Source: Kappaphycus alvarezii | Lineage: Eukaryota; Rhodophyta; Florideophyceae; Gigartinales; Solieriaceae | Assembly: GCA_002205965.3 (NCBI GenBank) | Contig: NADL03000491.1 | Span: 124,001-188,000 of the forward strand | Reading direction: 5' to 3' | DNA length: 64,000 nucleotides | In this document: in pieces, positions 1 to 10,400 of the stretch | Layout: each line of letters begins with the position of its first letter | How positions within the stretch are numbered: position 1 is the stretch's first letter | The notes under the pieces: model-generated | Databases searched by the model: none | What the model saw: the letters and a program-made list of their open reading frames with translations, nothing else | Told to the model about the DNA's origin: nothing | Program-made: the position numbers and the translations under genes

Positions 1-60
1 TTGATTTCTTCGCGGGTGTCATGGAAGCGCTCATTGGATAAACTTCAGTCATCAACAGCC

Positions 61-380
61 ATGTGCTACTGTACAACAACCCTGTGCTACTGTATCTGCA
101 CCAACACGGCGCATCCGGCGAAATCAATGCCAGCGACGATTTCAGTGTTCAAAAACTCTTCTTTTCATACTGTATAGTGCTACTGTACACGTTTACAGCA
201 ATGGGGGAACCCTTGGGGGGTTCATTTACTGTACATTTACTGTACAGTACTGCACTGTTCCAAATAACTGTAGATACTGAACGCATTAAACTTCTTCTGT
301 TCCAAATAAGATGGACCGATACGGTAATTCACTGTACTGTCAAATCATTCTTTATCACTGGCTGTACTGTATTTCCGTAG
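61..380. repeat. TACTGTA/TACAGTA-rich tract
   Basis: This stretch repeats the core TACTGTA and its palindromic extension TACTGTACAGTA many times at irregular spacing, for example around 66, 88, 180, 227, 237, 335 and 365. No protein-like reading frame is convincing across it. The same core recurs elsewhere in the window (about 10.17-10.39, 34.76, 40.62, 43.67 and 62.61 kb). Function is unknown. Confidence 0.6.
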
Positions 381-389
381 GAAGTGGCC

Positions 390-1600
390 TCATCGCGCAC
401 AAATGCATAGAGAAACAAAGTCTTTGATTTCGTCTCTGTGGGCGATATAGGCGGCGCCGCCGGCCTTTTGTGCGGCTTTTGTGCGCACGCCTTGTGTGAA
501 CGGGGAGACAGCGGTAAGGTCACAGGCTATAGGGCGGACCTGTTGGCCATTGGACAGGGGCGGGCGTTGAACGAGAATGTCCGCAAGGCGGATATTCGTT
601 CCCGGGACAAGGAGCGGGACCTCGTATCGGCAGTCCATGCCCGCTGCGCGAGCAACGTGGTAGGCGAAGACGTTGCGTAGCGAGTTGTGGTGATGCGGGC
701 GACCGAAACCGGCAGGGCAGAGGTCCGCCGAATGGTCCCCGAGCACGTCCACAGTTTGGTTGCAGTGGGCGCGAATGCGCGGGAGGGAGTCATCGTAGAC
801 GGGGAAGCCGAGATGCCGGCGAAGCATAGTCTGCCAGTGGGCTGTTGACACCACCGTAGCGGCTGTGGGATGGGCGAAGAGAAATGCGGCGCCGGGGATG
901 TTCCCGAACGCCAGGCCATGAATCCTGTGTCGAACATAATTGGTGCTGTGGTCAGCCGGGTTGGGGTGTGCCACCCACGATTCGTCGCGCCAGTGGACCC
1001 TTGCCTTTGCCTCTTGCTGCACACCATTTAGATGGGTTCGGAGTTTGCATGGTCTGGCAGCAAGCAGGGCTGGGTCAAAGGGGCCGAGGTCAACGGAGTG
1101 CGGATGCCCGGGGATGCATAGCAGGAAGTCGCGGAGTCGCGGCAAGGCTTGTCGGAACAGAAACGCCTTGCCGCGCCGGTATCGGTGACCGAAGAGGGCG
1201 GTGGAACGTTACGTCGTGTACATTGCTGTTCTCTCGCGCGCCGGAGCCGCGTCGATGATGCCAGCGTTGACCGCTGCTTGAAGGAACGGGGAGATGAGGG
1301 CAAATCCGCGACCTCCCAGGCAGGTGGGTAGCGTGGCATGTTCCCTGGAGGTATCCGACTGGGCGATCCTATGGAGCTCCGTGTAACACGATCTCTGCAG
1401 AGCGTCGAAGGCATGTGCACCAGGGACAGTGTGTTGTGGATCGGCAAGTCGAAACGCGTGGGTGGGGTTTGGTACGATTCGATCTTTCCCTGCATCAACC
1501 GGACTATGCCTTGCATCGGTGCATTCCTCGTCGTAAGCGATGGCGTCATGCGCCATCATGGCCATCGGGCTCGAACTCAGTGAGCCTATCGTTTTGCGGG
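390..1600 (-). pseudogene. Non-LTR retrotransposon C-terminus with RLE-like domain (broken)
   Basis: Minus-strand frames spell the C-terminal part of a reverse-transcriptase protein of the type ending in a zinc-binding motif and a restriction-like endonuclease. The longest piece (390-1145) contains HWQTMLRRHLGFPVYDD, then GDHSADLC and RHHNSLR-like positions, then LADILV and a CDLTAVSPF motif, matching the R-(P/L)-A-D ... D-(I/L/V)-T core of such endonucleases. A second copy at 63.0-63.5 kb has the same blocks in the same order, which confirms the family. Upstream minus-strand text at 1209-1600, with LGGRGFALISPF, belongs to the region between RT and tail but lies in other frames, so the gene is frameshifted. 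The RT domain itself is not present here. Confidence 0.7.
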
Positions 1601-2030
1601 CAATTGCACGAGCTGGTCGAGAAGACGAAAACATTGCTCTTTTGCGGCAGCGGCTCCGATGCATTCAATGCATCAGTTTCAGCCTCAACGCGTTCTCCGA
1701 GAGTCAGCTCCTGACTGATTTCAGGTTCAAGCTGCCTGAGATGAAAAAGGATCTCCGGTGCACCTGGCTGAGGCGGTGCAACTGTTGTACGAGTAAAACG
1801 AGACATTTACCTTTTTCTGGAAGAAATGTTTTTGGGTACTTCTATTCATTTCGTTCTCGCTTAAGTGACAAAAACCCTAGTTATCTTCTCCCCTTTTCTC
1901 TTTCCTTTTCTGCGAAGCAATTATCTACTCTCTCCCTTCCTCTCCAGAAATTTGTTTAAGATCTTTTGAGGGTATTTTGCAGTATACGAATCTAAATATC
2001 GTCAACTACGGTCGAGTTTCATTTTACCCA

Positions 2031-3158
2031 TGATATTACCGGACAAAATAGACTCTATGGACGCCGTTACAGGTAATGCTCAATTGCAAAATCAATTTTC
2101 GCTGATTTTATTACTCATTGGGCCTGGACATGTATGACTTCTGGCACTATTTAAACCCGTCAAAGGCCGCCCTATCCTCTTTTTCGACCTAGCAAAAGAG
2201 CAAACCATCAGCCACTCGCCCTCTCTCAAAAATGACCAACCTCCGCGCCCCGCTCTACCAGCATAAAACTCACTAGGGGGCCAGGTTATATCAAAGGTCT
2301 GGACTTGCTTCAGCATGAGCCGACGAATTTCGACGACTACTACCACAGGATGGACTAGGAACGTGTTAGGGATTGGGTTCGTCATAATGTCTTGGACGAG
2401 GCGGAGGAGCAGGAGGTGGATGCAAAAGTTCGGATGGAGAGCAGGACTGGGTAGATCCGGGGGAACTTTTGCAGTACAACGGTGGGGCAGTTGCTGTGGC
2501 GGATGAAGGGGATAGTGAGAGCGTCATAGTGATATATTACCCTTCGGAGGGAGCTGGGCAGGATACTGAGGGTCGCGAGGAAGAATTGGGGGCTCTTTAT
2601 ATGTCTGATGAGGCCATCTATCATTCTGAGCCGTTTGAGAGAATCTGTAGGAACTGTATCGGGGGTATGGATATTTTGGAGGAGTTGGTTAATTCTGATT
2701 TTGAGAATAAAGATTGTGAGGCTTAAATGTAGATATTTATCTTGAAGTATCTTATCGCTAGTCTCCATCGTCCACATGATTTGTTTTAGTACATTTTATG
2801 GTTCTTAGTATGTTTGCCTGAGACTTTCGGGTTAGCCGAAAAGTCTATGTAAGCTGAATAAACTGATTCTTCTCATGAAGGGGAAGGGAGTTGGCAGATA
2901 TTATCAAGCCAAGTCCCGAGTAGTAAAAAGTTGAGAGAAAACTTCAGACCACAGAACCATTTTTTTACGCCGGTCACAGAGCATTAGTGGTAGATCCTGC
3001 ATCATCTATACTTGATTTGGGCCTTCTCAACTGTCGTCCTTACCCACCCCTTGTTGTTCGCTCAACTATACCACGGTAGCACTTTTTTCGCTTGCAACAC
3101 CTCCTTTTTGAGGGAATTGGTTCTGAGTATCTCTTCTCCTGACGATTTAACCCTATCA
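2031..3158 (+). mobile_element. Gypsy-family LTR, subtype carrying an acidic ORF
   Basis: The 3' half (about 2727-3158) aligns by eye to the reverse complement of the young Gypsy LTR at 52453-53172. Shared blocks are TAGATATTTA, a pyrimidine-rich stretch, GTCTATGTAAGC at the TATA-like position, GAGTAGTAAAAAGTTGAGAG, and the terminus CTCCTGACGATTTAACCCTATCA. The 5' half differs and contains an ORF. The start is placed at TGATATTACC because it gives TGATA...TATCA termini; this edge is less certain than the 3' edge. No primer-binding site follows at 3159, so this is a solo or 3' LTR. Confidence 0.6.
2232..2726 (+). pseudogene. Acidic LTR-embedded ORF, copy 1 (frameshifted)
   Basis: I do not recognise this protein family. 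The ATG at 2232 follows a TATA-like CTATTTAAACCC near 2150. Protein-like text then runs in changing frames: NFDDYYHRMD and VRDWVRHNVLDEAEEQEV, then DPGELLQYNGGAVAVADEG, ending ALYMSDEAIYHSEPFERIC...GGMDILEELVNSDFE with a TAA at 2724. Copies at 4.75-5.20, 24.39-24.88 and 62.36-62.51 kb share the closing pattern MSxxAIYHSxPFxxIC...DILEEL. The C-terminal half is strongly acidic and has no membrane segment. It lies wholly within the U3 part of an LTR, upstream of that LTR's TATA-like site. Confidence 0.55.
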
Positions 3159-3159
3159 G

Positions 3160-3960
3160 CAACCTCCCAAAATTACTACATATGTGAGCCAATGGTCGCA
3201 TGTGCGATAATTCTGCTCCGATTGGCCACTAACCACCGTTGGTACGATAGAAAGCTCAAGTTCGGCATGCATTCGTCACAGTTAAGTGAAAATTTTCGGG
3301 AGATGATCGAGTCATTCGTCGACAAGTTCGGCAAGTTGCTCAAGCTGCGCGATGGCGAACTACTTATGAGCTCATAACGTTATGCTGAAGGTATACACAA
3401 CGCCGGTACTCCTCTCCAAGGCTGCGTGGGTTTAATAGATTGTACCAAGATCTGAATGCAAAGTCTTGGAGGAGGGAACGCGAACCAGCGTCTTTGCTAT
3501 TCTGAGCACATACGTGTCCATTGTCTGGTGTACCAGACACCCAGTTCTCCCGATGGTCTTATTTTCGCATTGCACGGACACGAACAAGGACGCCATCATG
3601 ATCTTACTCTACTGTGAAATAGCGGATGGGAAACGTTTTTGCAAGGAAGTCTGACACTAGCTGATGGAAAATTCTGCATCTTCGGCGATCAGGTATATAT
3701 TTTATCCAACCGTAGATGATGCGCCCTTTCACCGGAAATCTTTCACCAAAAGAAGAATAATTCAATGCCACAATGAGTAATATTCCAGTATCCGTAGAGC
3801 AAAAATGCAAGGGTCTCAAACATTTTTGGATCAGATAAGACTATGCTCGTAATATCAAGGTTCCCATGGCACCGTTTGGGTTGTTGTACAAATCAAGTGA
3901 TTTATTTTGGAAATTTCTGACATGTGCCTACAGAGGTGGGCAGACCATAGCCAGATACCA
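3160..3960 (+). pseudogene. PIF/Harbinger DDE transposase (degraded)
   Basis: Translation gives blocks of a Harbinger (DDE_Tnp_4-like) transposase in order: CEPMVACAIILLRLATNHRWYD, FGMHSSQLSENF, LIDCTKI, NANQRLCYSEH, HCLVYQTPSSPDGLIF, GRHHDLTLL, FGDQVYIL, and finally GGQT near the C-terminus. These match the tail-to-tail transposase at 37.95-38.69 kb in motif order. Several stops (for example directly after CTKI and in the LTLL region) and frame changes show it is dead. It begins directly after the LTR that ends at 3158 and is truncated at its N-terminus. The reverse-strand Myb-like remnant that follows is its likely partner gene. Confidence 0.75.
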
Positions 3961-4375
3961 AGTCATGCCACCTGCCCTCGACCAGTACATGTTCGGTTGA
4001 GTAAACTAGTTTTCTTCATTTTGTCCGTCAGGAACTTCAATAGCACTGAGATAGAACCTTGCTGAGCGCAGACAGCTTCGCGTTCCCTCGCCCCTTCCGC
4101 AAATTTCTTCTCCTGCAGCTCCAACTCACGCTTTCGCAGTTCAAGTGCCCCAGAATCGAATCGCTTACGCTCGCTAATCTCTTCCTTCACATCAGCAACC
4201 CAAGCTTCGAAGACATAATCGTCGTTTCGCTTGCGCTTCGACTTCGACGCGGAGACAGGTTCGCTCGTTGCACGTTCAAGAATTTGCGTGCAGATCGCCT
4301 CTCCGGCGGCAACAAGGAGCTGGTTTGCCTCAGTTAGTACACATTGGGACTCTCGCTGCTTCTCGTCGCTTTTTT

Positions 4376-4413
4376 TCTCTTAAACGGCCTCATTAAGGAG
4401 GCCGTTAAAGAGA
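4376..4413. repeat. Inverted repeat (16-bp arms, 6-bp loop)
   Basis: TCTCTTAAACGGCCTC is followed by ATTAAG and then GAGGCCGTTAAAGAGA. The arms are complementary with one mismatch. It lies in the broken Myb-like region, so it may be a byproduct of decay or a small inserted hairpin. Confidence 0.6.
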
Positions 4414-4420
4414 AAATCTG

Positions 4421-4544
4421 TTTCCGATAGTTCCTCTGGTATGTCGGAAGCGCGCTCGTTCGCGATGCAATTCGCCGCTCTGTTTCCGATAGTTCCTCTG
4501 GTATGTCGGAAGCGCGCTCGTTCGCGATGCAATTCGCCGCTCTG
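4421..4544. repeat. Perfect 62-bp tandem duplication
   Basis: The unit beginning TTTCCGATAGTTCCTCTGGT occupies 4421-4482 and is repeated without a visible mismatch at 4483-4544. Because 62 is not a multiple of three, it shifts the minus-strand frame of the Myb-like remnant. The absence of divergence between units points to a recent event, or to an assembly artefact. Confidence 0.9.
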
Positions 4545-4699
4545 TCGGTCAAACTATTGCGCACCTTGTCGGGAATGTATTCACGGTCGGCTTCTAAGTC
4601 AGCGGCCACACGGAAGCCGGCAGCTGTTCAACAAAAAAAACCAGCACGGTATCGTTTGTGTTGTACTTCTTGCCGTGCGATGCGCGGTGGGCATCAAGC

Positions 4700-5647
4700 T
4701 GCCGAAAACATTTCAGGAGGACCAACTTGTATTACTTGCTGGACGTGAATTGACTTTGATGATTATCGTAGAAGAATGGACTGGGATCGATTTCGGGAGT
4801 GGGTCTTCCGACCTGCTTTAGGGAGGCAGAGAAGGCAGAAAAAGCAGAGAAGGAGATGGAGGAAAAGGAGGCAGAAGAGGAGGTAGAAGAGAAGGAGGCT
4901 AAGGCTGAAGTGGAAGGATCGGAAGGTGAGGAGGGCTGGGTGGACCCGTAGGAACCACTAGTGTACTACGGTGGGGGTGCTGCTGTGGAGAACGGAGGAG
5001 AAAGTGAGGGAGTAATTGCTATTTCTGACTTCTCTGACGGGGATGTAGAAGAGGTTGAATGTTGTGAGGAGATATTGGAGGAGCTTGATATGTCTGAAGG
5101 GGCTATCTATCATTCCGGGCCGTTCGACGAGATTTGTAGAGAGTACATGGCGGAAATAGATATTTTGGACGAATTTTTTGGCTCTGGTCTCGAGGTCTAA
5201 GATCTTGAGGAGTAAATCTAGAAATTTTTCCTGATAGTGCCTGCTATTCGTCTTTTTTGTTGACACGATTCCATTCGACGCATTTTGTGGTACATATCAT
5301 GTCTGTTTGAGAGTTTAGGGCCAGCCAAAAAGCCTATATAAGCTCATTTGTCTACTTCCTGTTGTGGCGGTATAGCAAGTTAGCAAACAACTTCAAGTCA
5401 AGTCCCAAGTAGTAAGGAAGTTAAGAGTTAATTTCAGGCCCAACAAGTTTTTCTCACGCTAGTCACGGAGCATAATTGGTAGAACCTGTCCCATCTATAA
5501 TTGTTTGTAGCCCTCTTAACTGTCGTCTTTAACTACCTCTTTATTTTCGCTCAACTATACCACAGTAGTACTTTTTTCGCTGGCAACACCTCCTACTTGG
5601 GATAATTGGTTCTGAATTTTCCCTCTCTTGACGATTTATGCCTATCA
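4700..5647 (+). mobile_element. Gypsy-family LTR with acidic ORF, 5'-truncated
   Basis: From about 5200 to 5647 the sequence follows the LTR at 2031-3158: CATTTTGTGGTACATATCATG, GCCTATATAAGC, AAGTCCCAAGTAGTAAGGAAG, and the terminus TTGACGATTTATGCCTATCA. Its 5' edge has been lost against the Harbinger-derived sequence near 4.7 kb. No primer-binding site follows it. Confidence 0.6.
4749..5200 (+). pseudogene. Acidic LTR-embedded ORF, copy 2
   Basis: This is the best-preserved copy of the unrecognised LTR protein. Text runs IDFDDYRRRMDWDRFREWVF, then a run of Glu/Lys/Ala repeats (EKEAEEEVEEKEAKAEVEG), GWVDP, a TAG stop, and an uninterrupted C-terminal frame 4961-5200: YYGGGAAVENGGESEGVIAI, then LDMSEGAIYHSGPFDEICRE and DILDEFFGSGLEV. 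Copy 1 aligns in the same order. One frameshift near 4820 and the TAG near 4951 break it. There are no cysteine pairs or membrane segments. Acidic composition could suit a regulator or chaperone-like partner, but that is speculation. Confidence 0.55.
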
Positions 5648-6246
5648 GATGAATTGTAAGAAAGTTACGAGGCCACAGGTATTCCATTGAGCTACCCTAA
5701 TTTCTCATTCCGCGGGCCAACGAATACATTGAAGGGGGGGCGTCTGGGTTTGGGAGCATGGCGGTATATGGGTCAATTTTCTGTGGGGGGTGCTGGTGAA
5801 TCTTCTTGTACGGGGATGGATGTTTCGGTAATCGCGTAGCTGGGTATTGAGTCGTGATGTTCGACGGGAAATGCATGTTGTGTTGTGCTATGTGGGCGGG
5901 GGGTGCCAGGGAGGCATTGGTGTGTGTGTGATGCACTTTTGAGTACTAGATGGTAAGGGCGGTTTCCAATTTCGTGAGTAGTATGCGGAAGTAATATTGA
6001 GTGCTGACTTCTATAAAATGCTCTGGACTGCTAATCCATGAAGCTCTGACGGCGACCAGGTGGTGCAGGAGGGCAATGTCTCTATTGAGGCTCTCGCTGT
6101 TGCCTTCGGGGGGAGGCAGCGGGTCCAATGGCAGATGAAGGCGACAGATATTGGCGCTGGCGATCTTTTGGAGGAAGACCAGGAGTAATTCCTGGTTGGA
6201 AAAGATCTGAATTATGCCAGTGTATTGGACCCCATGTTAGTAGTAA
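5648..6246. other. No gene recognised
   Basis: This stretch separates two LTRs. Short open frames here have no recognisable motif, and the plus strand at 5730-5920 is G-rich. Nothing functional can be supported. Confidence 0.5.
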
Positions 6247-6954
6247 TGATAGGGATAAATATTCCGAGGATGACATTCTCAGAGCCAATTTTTCCGTGAT
6301 GGAGGCGTTGCAAGCTACAATAGTGTTACTGAAGTATGGTTGATGGGACGAGATGAGAGTCTAAAAGGCAGTATAGAAGGGACAGGGTCTACCACTTATG
6401 CTCAGGGGCTAATGTTGAAGCAATGTTTCTAGGGGCAGAAGTTGACTTTCTACCTCTAGACAACCTGGGTCTGCACTTGAAGTTTTCTCCCAACTTGCTT
6501 GTTTTCTCCTAGAAAAAGACAATTTATTGAGCTTATACATACTTTTAGGCTAGCCCTAAAGTCTCAATAAATATATTAATTACTATAATGTGCACTCGAT
6601 GGAATTGAATGGACGAGAATGGCTAGTACACGATATTTCTGCAAGGTAAATATCTAGGTGCCATACACATGCCCGCCACCCATTTCCCAGCAGTGGAATT
6701 GCTGTGGCCATTATTTATATTTTTCAGAATATCTCTTGGTATCACCCAAAAACTTGAAGTGTACTGACATCTATTAATTTCAGCGTGTCATAAAATAAAA
6801 AAATCAGAACATGAATCTGCTACACTCATCCAAATTAAAAATATCTCTCAAATTCGGATACTATAAAAACTATCTTAAAATTTCAGATATACTGTACTCA
6901 ATGCTGGTCCCCTGTCATAAAATGTTTTCGAGTGGGTCCAGGATTAGTGCCCAT
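6247..6954 (-). mobile_element. Degraded Gypsy LTR (young-element subtype)
   Basis: The plus-strand text begins TGATAGGGATAAAT and follows the LTR at 52453-53172 along its whole length. Shared blocks include GGGACAGGGTCTACCACTTATGCTC, GAGCTTATACATA at the TATA position, AATATCTAGGTGCCATACAC, CAGCGTGTCATAAAATAAAAA, and a degenerate end near 6954. Many substitutions and small indels show it is old. No primer-binding site lies to its left, so it is a solo or 3' LTR in minus orientation. It lacks the acidic-ORF insert. Confidence 0.75.
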
Positions 6955-7545
6955 AAAATTATTCCGGAGGAGACGAGGGTCGCTTCCGACCACGGAGTTT
7001 CGAAGTACCTCCTCCAGGGTGGAGATGTATTCTCGCTTCGAAATCCAGAAATGAGCGGAGGAAATTGTCGTCGCGTGCGTCGTTTCGGGACGGTCGTTTA
7101 GGCCGTCGCTGAGATCGTTCCACAAGACAGGGGCGCGGTTACTCTGCCGAGCGCACCAGTACCCCCATAACTGGGCTACAGACATCTTGATCGCGGTCCA
7201 CAAACGCGGGGATCAACATACTCAAACGAACCATCGCCCACTTTGCCTCTTGTCTAACCGCAGAAAAAACATTGAAGGATGTCTTAACTCCTTCCGAGCG
7301 GACCTGAGAGCCCCGTAATTATTATAGTGAAAAATTTGTTTGACTCTTTAGTGAACATGCGTCGGAGGAACGAGCCCACCGCGCTGGGACGTATCCTGTC
7401 TCATTTAGGGCGTAGGGGGAGCAATTTCGAGTCAGTAAGCAGGGGAAGGACCGATTCCGGAAGGTATCCACGCCCAATCTGAGCTTACCGATAGCGAGCC
7501 GACCAAATGTTCGTCGTGGCCTTTCTGCGATTCGGAAATACAAAC
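6955..7545. other. GC-richer block, unassigned
   Basis: Base composition rises relative to the AT-rich flanks. Minus-strand frames 6898-7203 and 7322-7543 are open and protein-like in composition, but I recognise no motif. It could be a fragment of a host gene or of another element. Confidence 0.3.
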
Positions 7546-10139
7546 TTCATTTGTAACGCATTAATCACTGGCTCCAATCACAAAAAAAGCAACAAATGAT
7601 ACAATTAAACCTTACTTCTGCGCTTCTTTGTTGCGAGCAGCCAAAAGCCCATCCCTTCGTTTTACTTCCAAAATGCCTCTTGAAGCAACATTGCAGCCCA
7701 GTGACAGTACTGCATCATCTGCATCCTCTCTTTAATGCTTTCAGACCATAAAAATCCCCGAAACTGGCCTTATGTTAATCAAAAACCTTACTATCGCTAA
7801 CAAAAGGCATATAGCCCGACGCAAAAGGTCGCATTGGTGCTCCAAACCAGAGAAAAGGTGAATTTTTGCAGCATAATTGATCTATTGAGCTCATGGAAAG
7901 CAACGGTGATAACGTGTGGGCGATGGTGGCTAAAAAATTCCAGTAATTGTGCATTCAGATTGCTTTGCCTTTCCGTAACCGAGACTCACTTAAGAAAAAA
8001 TTCGAAAAACGTTGCAACGCAAAGAAGCCTACAGGAGATTTTTCTGTAGATCAAAGCATATTTCCCGTAGTATTCAAAGAACAATTGCTACAAAGGTAGC
8101 TAATGATGGTAGCGACGACGATAGTAGTGCATAGCAGTCAGCGTTGAGAAGAATGAAGATGTAGAAATAGCAGGAATTGGTGCAAGAGAAATCAAGAGTT
8201 AAATTGCTATGAATGGTTTATACGGTAAGAACCAAAAGGTGCACGAAACTTCTCTATGAAGCATAGAGTCCATAACAGATCTTATGGGAGTGATAACACG
8301 GTATATAGCAACTATTCAGGAAGAAGGCAGTAGAATTTCGTAAAGAAAGAAGTCACAGCCTTGAGGGAAGAAGTAAACAAAAGCATATGCGATGCAAAAG
8401 CCATGATATTTGGCCAGAGCGCCACAATTCATGATTCAGTTGGAAGGCTTTCGTTCGAATAAAGCTCCGACTGCGAAAAAACAGTAACGAAATGGAACAC
8501 GGCTTTACCGGTCAAATTTTCCGCTCGCGCGGGGTGAAATATGCGGGGCAAAGTGGGCCTAAAAGCCTTCCGGTGCTCGCTTCCGCGCATTTTGCTCCCC
8601 GGGCTGCAGTCCTCTTCCTGGTAAAGTAGCTGGATTATATGTGCTTTAGATGAGACTACGACCCTTGGGGCGATTGCGGAAGTTAAAGAACGTACACCTA
8701 GTTCAATGATGATACCTCAGCGCTTTACATCTGTAGTTAGTGTGTTCTTATAAACGATGAAAAGGTCCTTTAAGAGCCCGTATGCCACATTCCGCGCTTG
8801 CAGCTCGCTTAGCATTACATTTTGCGTGATAAGATTTATATATGCGAGAAACAGAGATTCTGTAAGAGATTCTACAATGTTCCTGGTCTCGTTAGTTTCC
8901 CGCGCTCTCACAGTTTTTCCATTCGTGCACCTCAGATTCTAGACAAACGCTGAGTCTCCCAAGATGAACATACCAGGAGCCATCTGTGCGTCCGAAAGCT
9001 TATCAGTGTATAGTCCAGAGATAATGGTAAGTTTAGTTTCATGCCAGCTTCCCTGGTAAATAGTCGCTGCATGAATAATTTATCCGTATAAGTTAAACAA
9101 ATACAGATTAGCTGCTTCTTTCTTTGAGTATATGCTTCTTAAAATGAATTTTGAAGATCTGCATTTTCGTATTTGTGACATTTGAAACGCAGCCGTCTGT
9201 TATGACAGACACACTATTAATAAGGGGGCCCGACTTTCGGTTGCTCCGCAGTGAAATGTCCGAGGCTTCTACTTACCGCCAAAGGACATAGAATTTTTCT
9301 GCGTGTGGTGCGGTGATTGCTTTCAAAGAAACATAAAGGGCAAGTCCCACCCGTACAAAAAGAGTTGATGGAAAAATCCCAAAGAATGGACTTCACTAGT
9401 AAGATTTTCTTTTGCTCCTCAGATAGTTAAAAAGATAAACAAAGAAGATCTACTGACCGACGGAGGTTTTCTACCTCACGTAGAAGCCGTGGGATATAAA
9501 GAGCTACCACAGTTTTTCGTTTTTTGCCTTTGGAAGAGTAGTAAAAGTAATTAACTGACCGCATATATCGTAAAGTTTTTTCCAATGAAGAAATCGCTGT
9601 CGGCCCCCCATTGGAGCAAGTTTTACCAGGGAATTGACCGGATAGAGTTTAAAAGTCCTTTACGTGTGTACTGAGCTGCGCGCTGAGTGCAACGATAATA
9701 TTTTGGCCTGCTATTGCGTTTTATGGTTACCAAGACACTCATATAGCCATGTCACTAACTTCAAAGCACTTGCAATTGCTTGTTGAAGTATCAAGTTCTT
9801 TGAGTAGAAGTCGATGCTGGGTGTGGTTTTTTGCGGAACTTTTGGCGGTTTGAAGGGATCCTCCGAGGTTCCATTCTCATCGCGATACTTGGTCGAGGAT
9901 AAGCCACACATAAGTTGACTTTGCTTTCTTCTATTGGCAAAAATTTGGCGAGAACATCCATTTGGAAAATTCCGGACGCACTTAGTGGAGCTGGTGTGGC
10001 GACGTGCACTCCAGCCCTGCTATCGTACCACAAGAGATACCTCGTCCAAACAAACATTGTAAATCACACTTGTGTGCTTTTTTTGCAGAGTTTCCATGAC
10101 TGCATGTGAATAAATAAACGACTTGTCTACAGACAATAA
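7546..10139. other. AT-rich stretch, nothing recognised
   Basis: Only short open frames occur. A small GC-rich island lies at about 8515-8605. Minus-strand text at 9791-10057 is open for 88 codons without a recognisable motif. No RNA gene or repeat could be identified by eye. Confidence 0.4.
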
Positions 10140-10400
10140 AGCGTCATTTTTCTTCTTCTTAAATAAATACAGTACAGTAACTTTGGCTGCAACTCTGCTG
10201 AAAGGGCTTGTTTAAAACGTTTGTTGAAAGGTAAGTTCTAAGCTTTTTTAGGGGCTTCTGTGAGTATTTTTACTGTAGTCTATTGTACTTTTATCTCGCA
10301 ACCTGCTAATTTCTATCCATTTTTATGATTTGCTACAGTAGAGCACAATGTTCTGAGCCACAGAACGCTATCTTGTCCGGTACAGTAAATAGTATGTAAC
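10140..10400. repeat. TACAGTA/TACTGTA cluster
   Basis: AATACAGTACAGTAAC near 10170, TTTACTGTAG near 10270, GCTACAGTAG near 10335 and GGTACAGTAAAT near 10380 repeat the motif seen at the start of the window, within AT-rich sequence and without a gene. Confidence 0.5.

Larger units (their letters stand above)
3963..4640 (-). pseudogene. Myb/SANT-like transposon accessory protein remnant
   Basis: Minus-strand frames contain a charged coiled-coil segment, RKRFDSGALELRKRELELQE, followed by SISVLLKFLTDKMKK. This matches in style and position the C-terminal half of the intact Myb-like ORF at 38738-39727 (long Arg/Glu helices, then a hydrophobic segment). Upstream text at 4334-4609 includes DREYIPDKVRNSLTDRA. 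A 62-bp tandem duplication breaks the frame. Its placement, convergent with a Harbinger transposase on its left, repeats the arrangement at 38-39.7 kb. The identification is inferred from composition and gene order rather than residue identity. Confidence 0.45.

Noticed and set aside
63..380. A 105-codon open frame at the window start
   Set aside because: It is built over repeated TACTGTA motifs and shows no protein-like pattern.
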